Origin: Bombus terrestris
Lineage: Eukaryota > Arthropoda > Insecta > Hymenoptera > Apidae
Assembly (NCBI RefSeq): GCF_910591885.1
Contig: NC_063271.1
Coordinates: forward strand, 17,105,001-17,169,000
Direction of reading: 5' to 3'
DNA length: 64,000 nt
Part shown: positions 31,201 to 46,203 of the stretch, piece after piece
Layout: every line of letters begins with the position of its first letter
How positions within the stretch are numbered: position 1 is the first letter of the stretch
Notes under the pieces: model-generated
The model's input: the letters and a program-made list of their open reading frames with translations, nothing else
Database searches by the model: none
Told to the model about the DNA's origin: nothing
Made by a program: the position numbers and the translations under genes

Positions 31201-32225
31201 ATACAACGTATAACGTTATATAGTATTACGTCATAACGTGTAAGGTTATAAACTACTACTATATAACGTATAACGTTATATACTATTACTATACAACGTG
31301 TAACGTTATATAGTATGACGTTATATCGTATAACGTTATAAACTATTAATATATAACATATAACGTTATAAACTATTACGATGTAAATATAACGTTATAA
31401 ACTATTACTATACAACGTGTAACGTTATATAGTATTACGTTATAACGTATAACGTTATATGGTATTACGTTATAACGTATAACGTTATATAGTATTACGA
31501 TATAACGTATAACGTTATATAGTACTACGATATAACGTATAACGTTATATAGTATTACGTCATAACGTATAACGTTATATGGTATTACGTTATTACGTAT
31601 AACGTTATATAGTATTACTATACAATGTGTAACGGTATATCGTATGCCGTTATAACATTATTACGTAAAACGTTATATACTATTCCGTTATAACGTATAA
31701 CGTTATATGGTATTACGTTATAACGTATAACGATATATAGTATTACGTCATAACGTATAACGTTATATAGTATTACGTTATAACGTATAACGTTATATAC
31801 TATTACTATACAACGTGTAACGCTATATAGTATTACGTTATAACGTATAGCGTTATAAACAATAACAATACAAAGTGTAACGTTATATACTATTACGATG
31901 TAACGTATAACGTTGTATAGTATTACGTTATAACGTATTACGATATATAGTATTACGCCATAACGTATAACGTTATATAGTATTACGTCATAACGTATAA
32001 CGTTATATGGTATTACGATATAATGTATAACGTTATATAGTATTACGTTATAACGTATAACGTTATATACTATTACTATACAACGTGTAACGTTATATAG
32101 TACTACGTTATAACGTATAACGTTATAAAATATTACTATATAACGTATAACGTTATATGGTATTACGTTATAACGTATAACGTTATATGGTATTACGTTA
32201 TAACGTATAACGTTATAGAGTGTTA
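28207..32225 (+). repeat. 4.39-kb higher-order repeat, second copy with 368-bp deletion
   Basis: Tandem partner of 23,820-28,206. Landmarks align at offset 4,387 until about 31,000 and at offset 4,019 beyond it (27,086 matches 31,105, 27,604 matches 31,623, and GTTATAAAATATT at 28,103 matches 32,122). The 368-bp change shows a clean loss of about 12 monomers, which includes one marker 1 monomer. Alignment ends near 32,249, where TTTTACGTC replaces TATTACGCC. Confidence 0.85.
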
Positions 32226-34799
32226 CGATATAACGTATAACGTTATATAGTTTTACGTCATAACGTATAAGGTTATAAACTATTACTATATAACGTATAA
32301 CGTTATATACTATTACGATGTAATGTTTAACGTTATATGTTATTACTATACAACGTGTATCGTTATATAGTACTACGTTATATCGTATAAGGTTATAAAC
32401 TATTACTATACAACGTATAACGTTATATAGTATTACGTTATAACGTATAACGTTATATGGTATTACTATATAGCGTATAACGTTATATACTATTACGATG
32501 TAAATATAACGTTATAAACTATATAACGTATAACGTTATATACTATTACGATGTAAATATAACGTTATAAACTATTACTATACAACGTGTAACGTTATAT
32601 AGTATTACGTTATAACGTATAACGTTATGTAGTATTACGATATAACGTATAACGTTATATAGTATTACGTCATAACGTATAACGTTATAAACTATTACTA
32701 TATAACGTATAACGTTATATACTATTACGATGTAAATATAACGTTATAAACTATTACTATACAACGTGTATCGTTATATAGTACTACGGTGTAACGTATA
32801 ACGTTATAAACTATTACTATACAACGTGTAACGTTATATAGTATTACGTTATAACGTATAACGTTATATGGTATTACGTTATAACGTATAACGTTATATA
32901 GTATTACGTCATAACGTATAACGTTATGAACTATTTCTATAGAACGTATAACGTTATATACTATAACGATGTAATGTATAACGTTATATACTATTACTAT
33001 ACAACGTGTAACGTTATATAGTACTACGTTACAACGTATAACGTTATAAACTATTACTATATAACGTATAACGTTATATACTATTACGATGTAAATATAA
33101 CGTTATAAACTATTACTATACAACGTGTATCGTTATATAGTACTACGGTGTAACGTATAACGTTATAAACTATTACTATACAACGTATAACGTTACATAG
33201 TATTACGTCATAGCGTATACCGTTATATGATATTACGTTATAACGTATAACGTTATATGGTATTACGTTATTACGTATAACGTTATATGGTATTACGTTA
33301 TAACGTATAACGTTATATGGTATTACGTTATAACGTATAACGTTATAGTGTTACGATATAACGTATAACGTTATATAGTATTACGTCATAACGTATAAGG
33401 TTATAAACTATTACTATATAACGTACAACGTTATATACTATTACGATGTAATGTTTAACGTTATATATTATTACTATACAACGTGTATCGTTATACAGTA
33501 CCACGTTATATCGTATAAGGTTATAAACTATTACTATACAACGTATAACGTTATATAGTATTACGTTATAACGTATAACGTTATATGGTATTACTATATA
33601 ACGTATAACGTTATATACTATTACGATGTAAATATAACGTTATAAACTATTACTATACAACGTGTAACGTTATATAGTATTACGTTATAACGTATAACGT
33701 TATGTAGTATTACGATATAACGTATAACGTTATATAGTATTACGTCATAACGTATAACGTTATAAACTATTACTATATAACGTATAACGTTATATACTAT
33801 TACGATGTAAATATAACGTTATAAACTATTACTATACAACGTGTAACGTTATATAATATTACGTTATAACGTATAACATTATATGGTATTACGTTATAAC
33901 GTATAACGTTATATAGTATTACGATATAACGTATACCGTTATATAGTATTACGTCATAACGTATAACGTTATATGGTATTACGTTATTACGTTTAACGTT
34001 ATATAGTATTACGTTATAACATATAACGTTATATGGTATTACGTTATAACGTATAACGTTATATAGTATTACGATATAACGTATAACGTTATATAGTATT
34101 ACGTCATAACGTATAACGTTATATGGTATTACGTTATTACGTATATCGTTATATAGTATTACTATACAATGTGTAACGGTATATCGTATGCCGTTATAAC
34201 ATTATTACGTATAACGTTATAAACTATTACTATACAACGTGTAACGTTATATAGTATTACGTTATAACGTATAACGTTATATGGTATTACGTTATAACGT
34301 ATAACGTTATATAGTATTACGTCATAACGTATAACGTTATGAACTATTACTATATAACGTATAACGTTATATGGTATTACGATATAATGTATAACGTTAT
34401 ATAGTATTACGTTATAACGTATAACGTTATATAGTATTACGATATAACGTATAACGTTATATAGTATTACGCCATAACGTATAAGGTTATAAACTATTGC
34501 TATATAACGTATAACATTATATACTATTACGTTGTAATGTTTAACGTTATATATTATTACTATACAACGTGTATCGTTATATAGTACTACGTTATATCGT
34601 ATAACGTTATAAACTATTACTATACAACGTGTAACGTTATATAGTATTACGTTATAACGTATAACGTTATATGTTATTACGTTATAACGTATAACGTTAT
34701 ATATTATTACGATATAACGTATAACGTTATATAGTATTACGTCATAACGTATAAGGTTATAAACTATTACTATATAATGTATAACGTTATATACTATTA
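31836..34799 (+). repeat. 2,964-bp tandem higher-order repeat, first copy
   Basis: Landmarks recur exactly 2,964 bp downstream: the AATAACAATACAAAG variant at 31,861 and 34,825, the short monomer at 32,508 and 35,472, the 28-bp monomer with CGTTATAGTG at 33,341 and 36,305, and marker 1 at 34,167 and 37,131. The left edge overlaps the end of the preceding 4.39-kb HOR copy, so part of that HOR was captured in the new unit. Confidence 0.9.
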
Positions 34800-37763
34800 C
34801 GTTATAACGTATAGCGTTATAAACAATAACAATACAAAGTGTAACGTTATATACTATTACGATGTAACGTATAACGTTGTATAGTATTACGTTATAACGT
34901 ATTACGATATATAGTATTACGTTATAACGTATAACGTTATATAGTATTACGTCATAACGTATAACGTTATGAACTATTACTATAGAACGTATAACGTTAT
35001 ATACTATAACGATGTAATGTATAACGTTATATACTATTACTATACAACGTGTAACGTTATATAGTACTACGTTATAACGTATAACGTTATAAACTGTTAC
35101 TATATAACGTATAACGTTATATGGTATTACGTTATAACGTATAACGTTATATGGTATTACGTTATAACGTATAACGTTATAGAGTGTTACGATATAACGT
35201 ATAACGTTATATAGTTTTACGTCATAACGTATAAGGTTATAAACTATTACTATATAACGTATAACGTTATATACTATTACGATGTAATGTTTAACGTTAT
35301 ATGTTATTACTATACAACGTGTATCGTTATATAGTACTACGTTATATCGTATAAGGTTATAAACTATTACTATACAACGTATAACGTTATATAGTATTAC
35401 GTTATAACGTATAACGTTATATGGTATTACTATATAGCGTATAACGTTATATACTATTACGATGTAAATATAACGTTATAAACTATATAACGTATAACGT
35501 TATATACTATTACGATGTAAATATAACGTTATAAACTATTACTATACAACGTGTAACGTTATATAGTATTACGTTATAACGTATAACGTTATGTAGTATT
35601 ACGATATAACGTATAACGTTATATAGTATTACGTCATAACGTATAACGTTATAAACTATTACTATATAACGTATAACGTTATATACTATTACGATGTAAA
35701 TATAACGTTATAAACTATTACTATACAACGTGTATCGTTATATAGTACTACGGTGTAACGTATAACGTTATAAACTATTACTATACAACGTGTAACGTTA
35801 TATAGTATTACGTTATAACGTATAACGTTATATGGTATTACGTTATAACGTATAACGTTATATAGTATTACGTCATAACGTATAACGTTATGAACTATTA
35901 CTATAGAACGTATAACGTTATATACTATAACGATGTAATGTATAACGTTATATACTATTACTATACAACGTGTAACGTTATATAGTACTACGTTACAACG
36001 TATAACGTTATAAACTATTACTATATAACGTATAACGTTATATACTATTACGATGTAAATATAACGTTATAAACTATTACTATACAACGTGTATCGTTAT
36101 ATAGTACTACGGTATAACGTATAACGTTATAAACTATTACTATACAACGTATAACGTTACATAGTATTACGTCATAGCGTATACCGTTATATGATATTAC
36201 GTTATAACGTATAACGTTATATGGTATTACGTTATTACGTATAACGTTATATGGTATTACGTTATAACGTATAACGTTATATGGTATTACGTTATAACGT
36301 ATAACGTTATAGTGTTACGATATAACGTATAACGTTATATAGTATTACGTCATAACGTATAAGGTTATAAACTATTACTATATAACGTACAACGTTATAT
36401 ACTATTACGATGTAATGTTTAACGTTATATATTATTACTATACAACGTGTATCGTTATACAGTACTACGTTATATCGTATAAGGTTATAAACTATTACTA
36501 TACAACGTATAACGTTATATAGTATTACGTTATAACGTATAACGTTATATGGTATTACTATATAACGTATAACGTTATATACTATTACGATGTAAATATA
36601 ACGTTATAAACTATTACTATACAACGTGTAACGTTATATAGTATTACGTTATAACGTATAACGTTATGTAGTATTACGATATAACGTATAACGTTATATA
36701 GTATTACGTCATAACGTATAACGTTATAAACTATTACTATATAACGTATAACGTTATATACTATTACGATGTAAATATAACGTTATAAACTATTACTATA
36801 CAACGTGTAACGTTATATAATATTACGTTATAACGTATAACATTATATGGTATTACGTTATAACGTATAACGTTATATAGTATTACGATATAACGTATAC
36901 CGTTATATAGTATTACGTCATAACGTATAACGTTATATGGTATTACGTTATTACGTTTAACGTTATATAGTATTACGTTATAACATATAACGTTATATGG
37001 TATTACGTTATAACGTATAACGTTATATAGTATTACGATATAACGTATAACGTTATATAGTATTACGTCATAACGTATAACGTTATATGGTATTACGTTA
37101 TTACGTATATCGTTATATAGTATTACTATACAATGTGTAACGGTATATCGTATGCCGTTATAACATTATTACGTATAACGTTATAAACTATTACTATACA
37201 ACGTGTAACGTTATATAGTATTACGTTATAACGTATAACGTTATATGGTATTACGTTATAACGTATAACGTTATATAGTATTACGTCATAACGTATAACG
37301 TTATGAACTATTACTATATAACGTATAACGTTATATGGTATTACGATATAATGTATAACGTTATATAGTATTACGTTATAACGTATAACGTTATATAGTA
37401 TTACGATATAACGTATAACGTTATATAGTATTACGCCATAACGTATAAGGTTATAAACTATTGCTATATAACGTATAACATTATATACTATTACGTTGTA
37501 ATGTTTAACGTTATATATTATTACTATACAACGTGTATCGTTATATAGTACTACGTTATATCGTATAACGTTATAAACTATTACTATACAACGTGTAACG
37601 TTATATAGTATTACGTTATAACGTATAACGTTATATGTTATTACGTTATAACGTATAACGTTATATATTATTACGATATAACGTATAACGTTATATAGTA
37701 TTACGTCATAACGTATAAGGTTATAAACTATTACTATATAATGTATAACGTTATATACTATTA
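34800..37763 (+). repeat. 2,964-bp tandem higher-order repeat, second copy
   Basis: Directly follows the first copy and keeps its order to about 37,762, after which GGTGTAATG replaces the GTTATAACG expected from the first copy. Differences are few single bases, for example AAACTGTTAC near 35,091 where the first copy has AAAATATTAC. Confidence 0.9.
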
Positions 37764-38147
37764 CGGTGTAATGTTTAACGTTATATACTATTACTATACA
37801 ACGTGTATCGTTATATAGTACTACGGTGTAACGTATAACGTTATAAACTATTACTATACAACGTGTAACGTTATATAGTATTACGTTATAACGTATAACG
37901 TTATATAGTATTACGTCATAACGTATAACGTTATGAACTATTACTATAGAACGTATAACGTTATATACTATAACGATGTAATGTATAACGTTATATACTA
38001 TTACTATACAACGTGTAACGTTATATAGTACTACGTTACAACGTATAACGTTATAAACTATTACTATATAATGTATAACGTTATATGGTATTACGATATA
38101 ATGTATAACGTTATATAGTATTACGTTATAACGTATAACGTTATATA
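37764..38147 (+). repeat. Satellite junction between two HOR families
   Basis: No gene is visible. This short stretch of ordinary monomers joins the end of the 2,964-bp tandem pair to the start of the block duplicated 18.67 kb away. Marker 1 stops at 37,131 and does not reappear until 47,846, so this is where the array changes from marker-1-rich to marker-1-free. Confidence 0.6.
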
Positions 38148-40069
38148 GTATTACGATATAAAGTATACCGTTATATAGTATTACGTCATAACGTATAACG
38201 TCATATGGTATTACGTTATTACGTTTAACGTTATATAGTATTACGATATAACGTATAACGTTATATAGTATTACGATATAACGTATAAGGTTATAAACTA
38301 TTACTATATAATGTTTAACGTTATATACTATTACGATGTAATGTTTAACGTTATATATTATTACTATACAACGTGTATCGTTATATAGTACTACGTTATA
38401 TCGTATAACGTTATAAACTATTACTATACAACGTGTAACGTTATATAGTATTACGTTATAACGTATAACGTTATATGTTATTACGTTATAACGTATAACG
38501 TTATATATTATTACGATATAACGTACAACGTTATATAGTATTACGTCATAACGTATAAGGTTATAAACTATAACTATATAACGTATAACGTTATATACTA
38601 TTACGATGTAACGTATAACGTTATAAACTATTACTATACAACGTGTATCGTTATTTAGTACTACGTTGTAACGTATAACGTTATATGGTATTACGTTATA
38701 ACGTATAACGTTATATAGTATTACGCTATAACGTATAACGTTATATAGTATTACGTCATAACGTATAACGTTATAAACTATAACTATATAACGTATAACG
38801 TTATATACTATTACGATGTAAGGTATAACGTTATAAACTGTTACTATACAACGTGTAACGTTATATAGTATGACGTTATATCGTATAACGTTATATGGTA
38901 TTACGTTATAACGTATAACGTTATATAGTATTACGATATAACGTATAACGTTATATAGTATTACGATATAACGTAGAACGTTATATAGTATTACGTCATA
39001 ACGTATAACGTTATATGGTATTACGTTATAACGTATAACGTTAGGTAGTATTACGATATTACGTATAACGCTATATAGTATTACGGCATTACGTATAACG
39101 TTATATGGTGTTACGTTATAACGTATAACCTTATATTCTGTTACGTTATAATGTGCAACGATATATAGTATTACGTTATTACGAATAACGTTATATAGTA
39201 TTACGTCATAACGTATAACATTATATGGTATTTCGTTATAACGTATAACGTTATAAAGTATTACGTCATAACGTATAACGTTATAAACTATTACTATATA
39301 ACGTATAACGTTATATACTATTACTATACAACGTGTAACGTTATATAGTACTACGTTATAACGTATAACGTTATATGGTGTTACGTTATAACGTGCAACG
39401 ATATATAGTATTACGTTATTACGAATAACGTTATATAGTATTACGTCATAGCGTATAACGTTATAAACGATTACCATACAACGTATAACGTTATATAGTA
39501 TTACGTCATAACGTGTAAGGTTATAAACTACTACTATATAACGTATAACGTTATATACCATTACGGTGTAATGTTTAACGTTATATACTATTACTATACA
39601 ACCTGTATCGTTATTGAGTACTACGTTGTAACGTATAACGTTATAAACTATTACTATACAACGTGTAACGTTATATGGTATTACGTTATAACGTATAACG
39701 TTATATGGTATTACGTTATAACGTATAACGTTATATAGTATTACGTTATAACGTATAACGTTATATAGTATTACGTCATAACGTATAACGTTATGTAGTA
39801 TTACGATATAACGTATAACGTTATATAGTATTACGTCATAACGTATAACGTTATGTAGTATTACGTCATAACGTATAACGTTATAAATTATTACTATATA
39901 ACGTATAACGTTATATACTATTACGATGTAAATATAACGTTATAAACTATTACTATATAAAGTGTAACGTTATATAGTATTACGTTATAACGTATAACGT
40001 TATATGGTATTACGTTATAACGTATAACGTTATATAGTATTACTTTACAACGTGTAACGTTATATAGTA

Positions 40070-40240
40070 TTCCATTATAACGTTATTATGTATAACGTTA
40101 TATACTATTACTATACAAGTGTAACGTTATATTGTATTACGTTATGACGTATAACGATTTATAGTATTACATTAAAACGTATAACGTTATTTAGTATTAC
40201 GATGCAACGTATACCGTTATTAACTATAACCATACAACGT
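40070..40240 (+). repeat. Marker 2 monomer group (exemplar)
   Basis: A run of unusually diverged monomers contains TATTCCATTATAACG, GTTATTATG, CGATTTATAG (at 40,155) and ATTACATTAAAACG. The CGATTTATAG landmark recurs at 43,394, 48,886, 58,828 and 62,067 and nowhere left of 40 kb. This copy also has a one-base deletion, CAAGTG for CAACGTG near 40,117, shared with the copy near 58,790 but not with the other three. Confidence 0.85.
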
Positions 40241-43200
40241 GTAACGAAATATAGTATTACGTTATTACGTATAACGCTATATAGTATTACGTCATAACGT
40301 ATAACGTTATATGGTTTTACGTTATAACGTATAACGTTATATGGTGTTACGTTATAACGTGCAACGATATATAGTATTACGTTATTACGAATAACGTTAT
40401 ATAGTATTACGTCATAACGTATAACGTTTTATGGTATTACGTCATAACGTATAACGTTATAAACTATTACTATACAACGTATAACGTTATATACTATTAC
40501 GATGTAAGGTATAACGATATAAACTATTACTATACAACGTGTAACGTTATATAGTATGACGTTATATCGTATAACGTTATAAACTATTAGTATATAACGT
40601 ATAACGTTATATAGTATTACGTCATAGCGTATAACGTTATAAACTATTACTATACAACGTATAACGTTATATAGTATTACGATATAACGTATAACGTTAT
40701 ATACTATAACGATGTAATGTATAACGTTATATACTATTACTGTACAACGTGTAACGTTATATAGTACTACTTTATAACGTATAACGTTATATGGTATTAC
40801 GTTATAACGTATAGCGTTATATGGTATTACGTTATAACGTATAACGTTATATAGTATTACGTCATAACGTATAACGTTATATAGTATTACGTCATAACGT
40901 ATAACGTTATATATTATTACTATACAACGTGCATCGTTATATAGTACTACGTTATATCGTATAACGTTATAAACTATTACTATATAACGTATAACGTTAT
41001 ATAGTATTACGTCATAGCGTATAACGTTATAAACGATTACTATACAACGTATAACGTTATATAGTATTACGTCATAACGTGTAAGGTTATAAACTACTAC
41101 TATACAACGTATAACGTTATATACTATTACGGTGTAATGTTTAACGTTATATACTATTACTATACAACGTGTATCGTTATTTAGTACTACGTTGTAACGT
41201 ATAACGTTATAAACTATTACTATACAACGTGTAACGTTATATAGTATTACGTTATGACGTATAACGTTATATGGTATTACGTTATAACGTATAGCGTTAT
41301 ATGGTATTACGTTATAACGTATAACGTTATATAGTATTACGTTATAACGTATAACGTTATATAGTATTACGTCATAACGTATAACGTTATAAACTATAAC
41401 TATATAACGTATAACGTTATATACTATTACGATGTAACGTATAACGTTATAAACTATTACTATACAACGTGTAACGTTACATAGTATGACGTTATATCGC
41501 ATAACGTTATATGGTATTACGTTATAACGTATAACGTTATATAGTATTACGATATAACGTATAACGTTATATAGTATTACGTCATAACGTATAACGTTAT
41601 AAACTATTACTATATAACGTATAACGTTATATACTATTACGATATAACGTATAACGTTATATACTATTACTATACAACGTGTAACGTTATATAGCACTAC
41701 GTTATAAAGTATAACGTTATATACTATTACTATACAACGTGTAACGTTATATAGTATTACGTTATAACGTATAACGTTATAAACAATAACTATACAAAGT
41801 GTAACGATATACTATTACGATGTAACGTATAACGTTGTATAGTACTACGTTATAACGTATAACGTTATAAACTATTACTATACAACGTATAACGTTATAT
41901 AGTATTACGTTATAACGTATAACGTTATATAGTATTACGTCATAACGTGTAATGTTATAAACTACTACTATATAACGTATAACGTTATATACTATTACGG
42001 TGTAATGTTTAACGTTATATACTATTACTATACAACGTGTATCGTTATTTAGTACTACGTTGTAACGTATAACGTTATAAACTATTACTATACAACGTGT
42101 AACGTTATATAGTATTACGTTATAACGTATAACGTTATATGGTATTACGTTATAACGTATAACGTTATATAGTATTACGTTATAACGTATAACGTTATAT
42201 AGTATTACGTTATAACGTATAACGTTATATAGTATTACGTCATAACGTATAACGTTATAAACTATAACTATATAACGTATAACGTTATATGCTATTACGA
42301 TGTAACGTATAACGTTATAAACTATTACTATATAACGTATAACGTTATAACTATTACGATGTAATGTTTATCGTTATATATTATTATTATACAACGTGTA
42401 TCGTTACATAGTACTACGTTATATCGTATAACGTTATAAACTATTACTATACAACGTATAACGTTATATAGTATTACGTCATAACGTATAACGTTATAAA
42501 CTATTACTATATAACGTATAACGTTATATAGTATTACGATAAAACGTAGAACGTTATATAGTATTACGTCATAACGTATAACGTTATATGGTATTACGTT
42601 ATAACGTATAACGTTATGTAGTATTACGATATAACGTATAACGTTATGTAGTATTACGATATAACGTATAACGTTATATAGTATTACGTCATAACGTATA
42701 ACGTTATATAGTATTACGTCATAACGTATAACGTTATAAACTATTACTATATAACGTATAACGTTATATACTATTACGATGTAAATATAACGTTATAAAC
42801 TATTACTATATAACGTGTAGCGTTATATAGTATTACGTTGTACGTTTAACGTTATAAACTATTACTATACAACGTGTAACGTTATATAGTATTACGTTAT
42901 AACGTATAACGTTATATGGTATTACGTTATAACGTATAACGTTATATGGTATTACGTTATAACATAACGTTATATAGTATTACTTTACAACGTGTAACGT
43001 TATATAGTATTACGTCATAACGTGTAAGGTTATAAACTACTACTATATAACGTATAACGTTATATACTATTACGGTGTAATGTTTAACGTTATATACTAT
43101 TACTATACAACGTGTATCGTTATTTAGTACTACGTTGCAACGTATAACGTTATAAACTATTACTATACAACGTGTAACGTTATATAGTATTACGTTATAA

Positions 43201-44642
43201 CGTATAACGTTATATGGTATTACGTTATAACGTATAACGTTATATGGTATTACGTTATAACATAACGTTATATAGTATTACTTTACAACGTGTAACGTTA
43301 TATAGTATTCCGTTATAACGTTATTATGTATAACGTTATATACTATTACTATACAACGTGTAACGTTATATTGTATTACGTTATGACGTATAACGATTTA
43401 TAGTATTACATTAAAACGTATAACGTTATTTAGTATTACGATGTAACGTATACCGTTATAAACTATAACCATACAACGTGTAACGATATATAGTATTACG
43501 TTATTACGTATAACGCTATATAGTATTACGTCATAACGTATAACGTTATATGGTTTTACGTTATAACGTATAACGTTATATGGTGTTACGTTATAATGTG
43601 CAACGATATATAGTATTACGTTATTACGAATAACGTTATATAGTATTACGTCATAACGTGTAACGTTATATGGTGTTACGTTATAACGTATAACGTTATA
43701 TAGTATTACGATATAACGTATAACGTTATATAGTATTACATCATAACGTATAACGTTATAAACTATTACTATACAACGTATAACGTTATATAGTATTACG
43801 TCATAACGTATAACGTTTTAAACTATTACTATATAACGTATAACGTTATATAGTATTACGATGTAACGTATAACGTTATAAACTATTACTATATAACGTA
43901 TAACGTTATATACTATTACGTTGTAATGTTTAACGTTATATATTATTACTATACAACGTGTATCGTTATATAGTAATACGTTATAACGTATAACGTTATA
44001 AACTATTACTATATAACGTATAACGTTGTATGGTATTACGATATAATGTATAACGTTATATGGTATTACGTTATAACGTATAACGTTATATAGTATTACG
44101 TTATAACGTATAACGTTATATAGTATTACGTCATAACGTATAACGTTATAAACTATAAACATATAATGTATAATGTTATATACTATTACGATGTAACGTA
44201 TAACGTTATAAACTACAACTATATAACGTATATCGTTATATACTATTACGATGTAATGTTTAACGTTATATACTATTACTATACAACGTGTATTGTTATA
44301 TAGTACTACGTTGTAACGTATAACGTTATAAACTATTACTATAAAACGTGTAACGTTATATAGTATTACGTTATAACGTATAACGTTATATAGTATTACG
44401 TCATAACGTATAACGTTATAAACTACAACTATATAACGTATAATGTTATATACTATTACGATGTAACGTATAACGTTATAAACTATTACTATATAACGTA
44501 TAACGTTATATACTATTACGATGTAATGTTTAACGTTATATATTATTACTATACAACGTGTATCGTTATATAGTACTACGTTATATCGTATAACGTTATA
44601 AACTATTACTATTCAACGTATAACGTTATATAGTATTACGTC

Positions 44643-44880
44643 ATAACGTATAACGTTATAAACTATTACTATATAACGTATAACGTTATATGGTATTACG
44701 ATATAATGTAAACGTTATATAGTATTACGTTATGACGTATAACGTTATAAACTATTACTATATAAAGTATAACTTTATATACTATTACGATGTAACGTAT
44801 GACGTTATATACTATTACTATACAACGTGTATCGTTATAGAGTACTACGTTATAACGTATAACGTTATAAACTATTACTA
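44643..44880 (+). repeat. 359-bp-offset direct repeat, first copy
   Basis: About 238 bp here match 45,002-45,239 at an offset of 359 bp (12 monomers less one base). Both contain the short form ATGTAAACG and the variant TAACTTTATA. The one-base deficit comes from the 29-bp monomer with ATGTAAACG. The pair recurs near 50.2-50.7 kb and 63.3-63.9 kb as part of larger duplications. Confidence 0.8.
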
Positions 44881-45001
44881 TATAACGTATAACGTTGTAT
44901 GGTATTACGATATAATGTATAACGTTATATAGTATTACGTTATAACGTATAACGTTATATACTATTACTATACAACGTGTAACGTTATATAGTACTACGT
45001 T

Positions 45002-45239
45002 ATAACGTATAACGTTATAAACTATTACTATATAACGTATAACGTTATATGGTATTACGATATAATGTAAACGTTATATAGTATTACGTTATGACGTATA
45101 ACGTTATAAACTATTACTATATAAAGTATAACTTTATATACTATTACGATGTAACGTATGACGTTATATACTATTACTATACAACGTGTATCGTTATAGA
45201 GTACTACGTTATAACGTATAACGTTATAAACTATTACTA
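45002..45239 (+). repeat. 359-bp-offset direct repeat, second copy
   Basis: Partner of 44,643-44,880; the match ends where CAACGTGTAACGC replaces TAACGTATAACGT. Confidence 0.8.
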
Positions 45240-45754
45240 TACAACGTGTAACGCTATATAGTATTACGTTATAACGTATAACGTTATAAACAATAACAAT
45301 ACAAAGTGTAACATTATATACTATTACGATGTAACGTATAAAGTAGTATAGTATTACGTCATAACGTATAACGTTATATGGTATTACGTTATAACGTGTA
45401 ACGTTATATAGTATTACGATATAACGTATAACGTTATATAGTGTTACGTCATAACGTATAAGGTTATAAACTATTACTATATAACGTATAACGTTATATA
45501 CTATTACGATGTAATGTTTAACGTTATATATTATTACTATACAACGTGCATCGTTATATAGTACTACGTTATATCGTATAACGTTATAAACTATTACTAT
45601 ACAACGTATAACGTTATATAGTATTACGTCATAACGTATAACGTTATAAACTATTACTATATAACGTATAGCGTTATATAGTATTACGATATAACGTATA
45701 ACGTTATATAGTATTACGTCATAACGTATAACGTTATATAGTATTACGTCATAA

Positions 45755-46111
45755 CGTATAACGTTATAAACTATTACTATATAACGTATAACGTTATATA
45801 CTATTGCGATGTAAATATAACGTTATAAACTATTACTATACAACGTGTAACGTTATATAGTATTACGTTATAACGTATAACGTTATATGGTATTACGTTA
45901 TAACGTATAACGTTATATGGTATTACGTTATAACGTATAACGTTATAAAGTATTACGATATAACGTATAATGTTATATAGTATTACGTCATAACGTATAA
46001 GGTTATATAGTATTACGTCATAACGTATACCGTTATATGGTATTACGTTATAACGTATAACGTTATGTAGTATTACGATATAACGTATAACGTTATATAG
46101 TATTACGTCAT
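45755..46111 (+). repeat. 449-bp-offset direct repeat, first copy
   Basis: About 357 bp match 46,204-46,560 at an offset of 449 bp (15 monomers less one base). Shared rare variants are TATTGCGATG (at 45,806 and 46,255, counted from GCGAT) and GTTATAAAG (45,942 and 46,391). The pair is repeated again 5,492 bp downstream. Confidence 0.8.
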
Positions 46112-46203
46112 ATCGTATAACGTTATATTGTATTACGATATAACGTAGAACGTTATATAGTATTACGTCATAACGTATAACGTTATATGGTATTACGTTA
46201 TAA

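Larger units (their letters stand above)
38148..45327 (+). repeat. Large duplicated block, left copy (offset 18,673 bp)
   Basis: From about 38,148 the monomer order recurs 18,673 bp downstream to the window end: AAGTATACCG at 38,161 and 56,834, marker 2 at 40,155 and 58,828 and at 43,394 and 62,067. The matched length visible here is about 7.2 kb and continues beyond the window on the right. Differences are sparse single bases, for example T at about 39,232 against A at about 57,905 and C at about 40,359 against T at about 59,032. Confidence 0.9.

Noticed and set aside
37126..39561. 811-codon reverse-strand ORF and similar long ORFs (40,429-41,697; 56,519-58,234; 59,102-60,370)
   Set aside because: They are translations of the 30-bp satellite in its single stop-free frame, with the same 10-residue repeat throughout, no distinct domain, and ends set by arbitrary ATG/stop variants and 29-bp monomers. 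Nothing separates them from the surrounding array.
44732..44932. Plus-strand 66-codon ORF, repeated at 50,224 and 63,405
   Set aside because: It arises where 29-bp monomers and substitutions remove the usual plus-strand TAA/TAG. It recurs only because its block was duplicated, and its composition is the same low-complexity Tyr/Asn/Ile/Val pattern.
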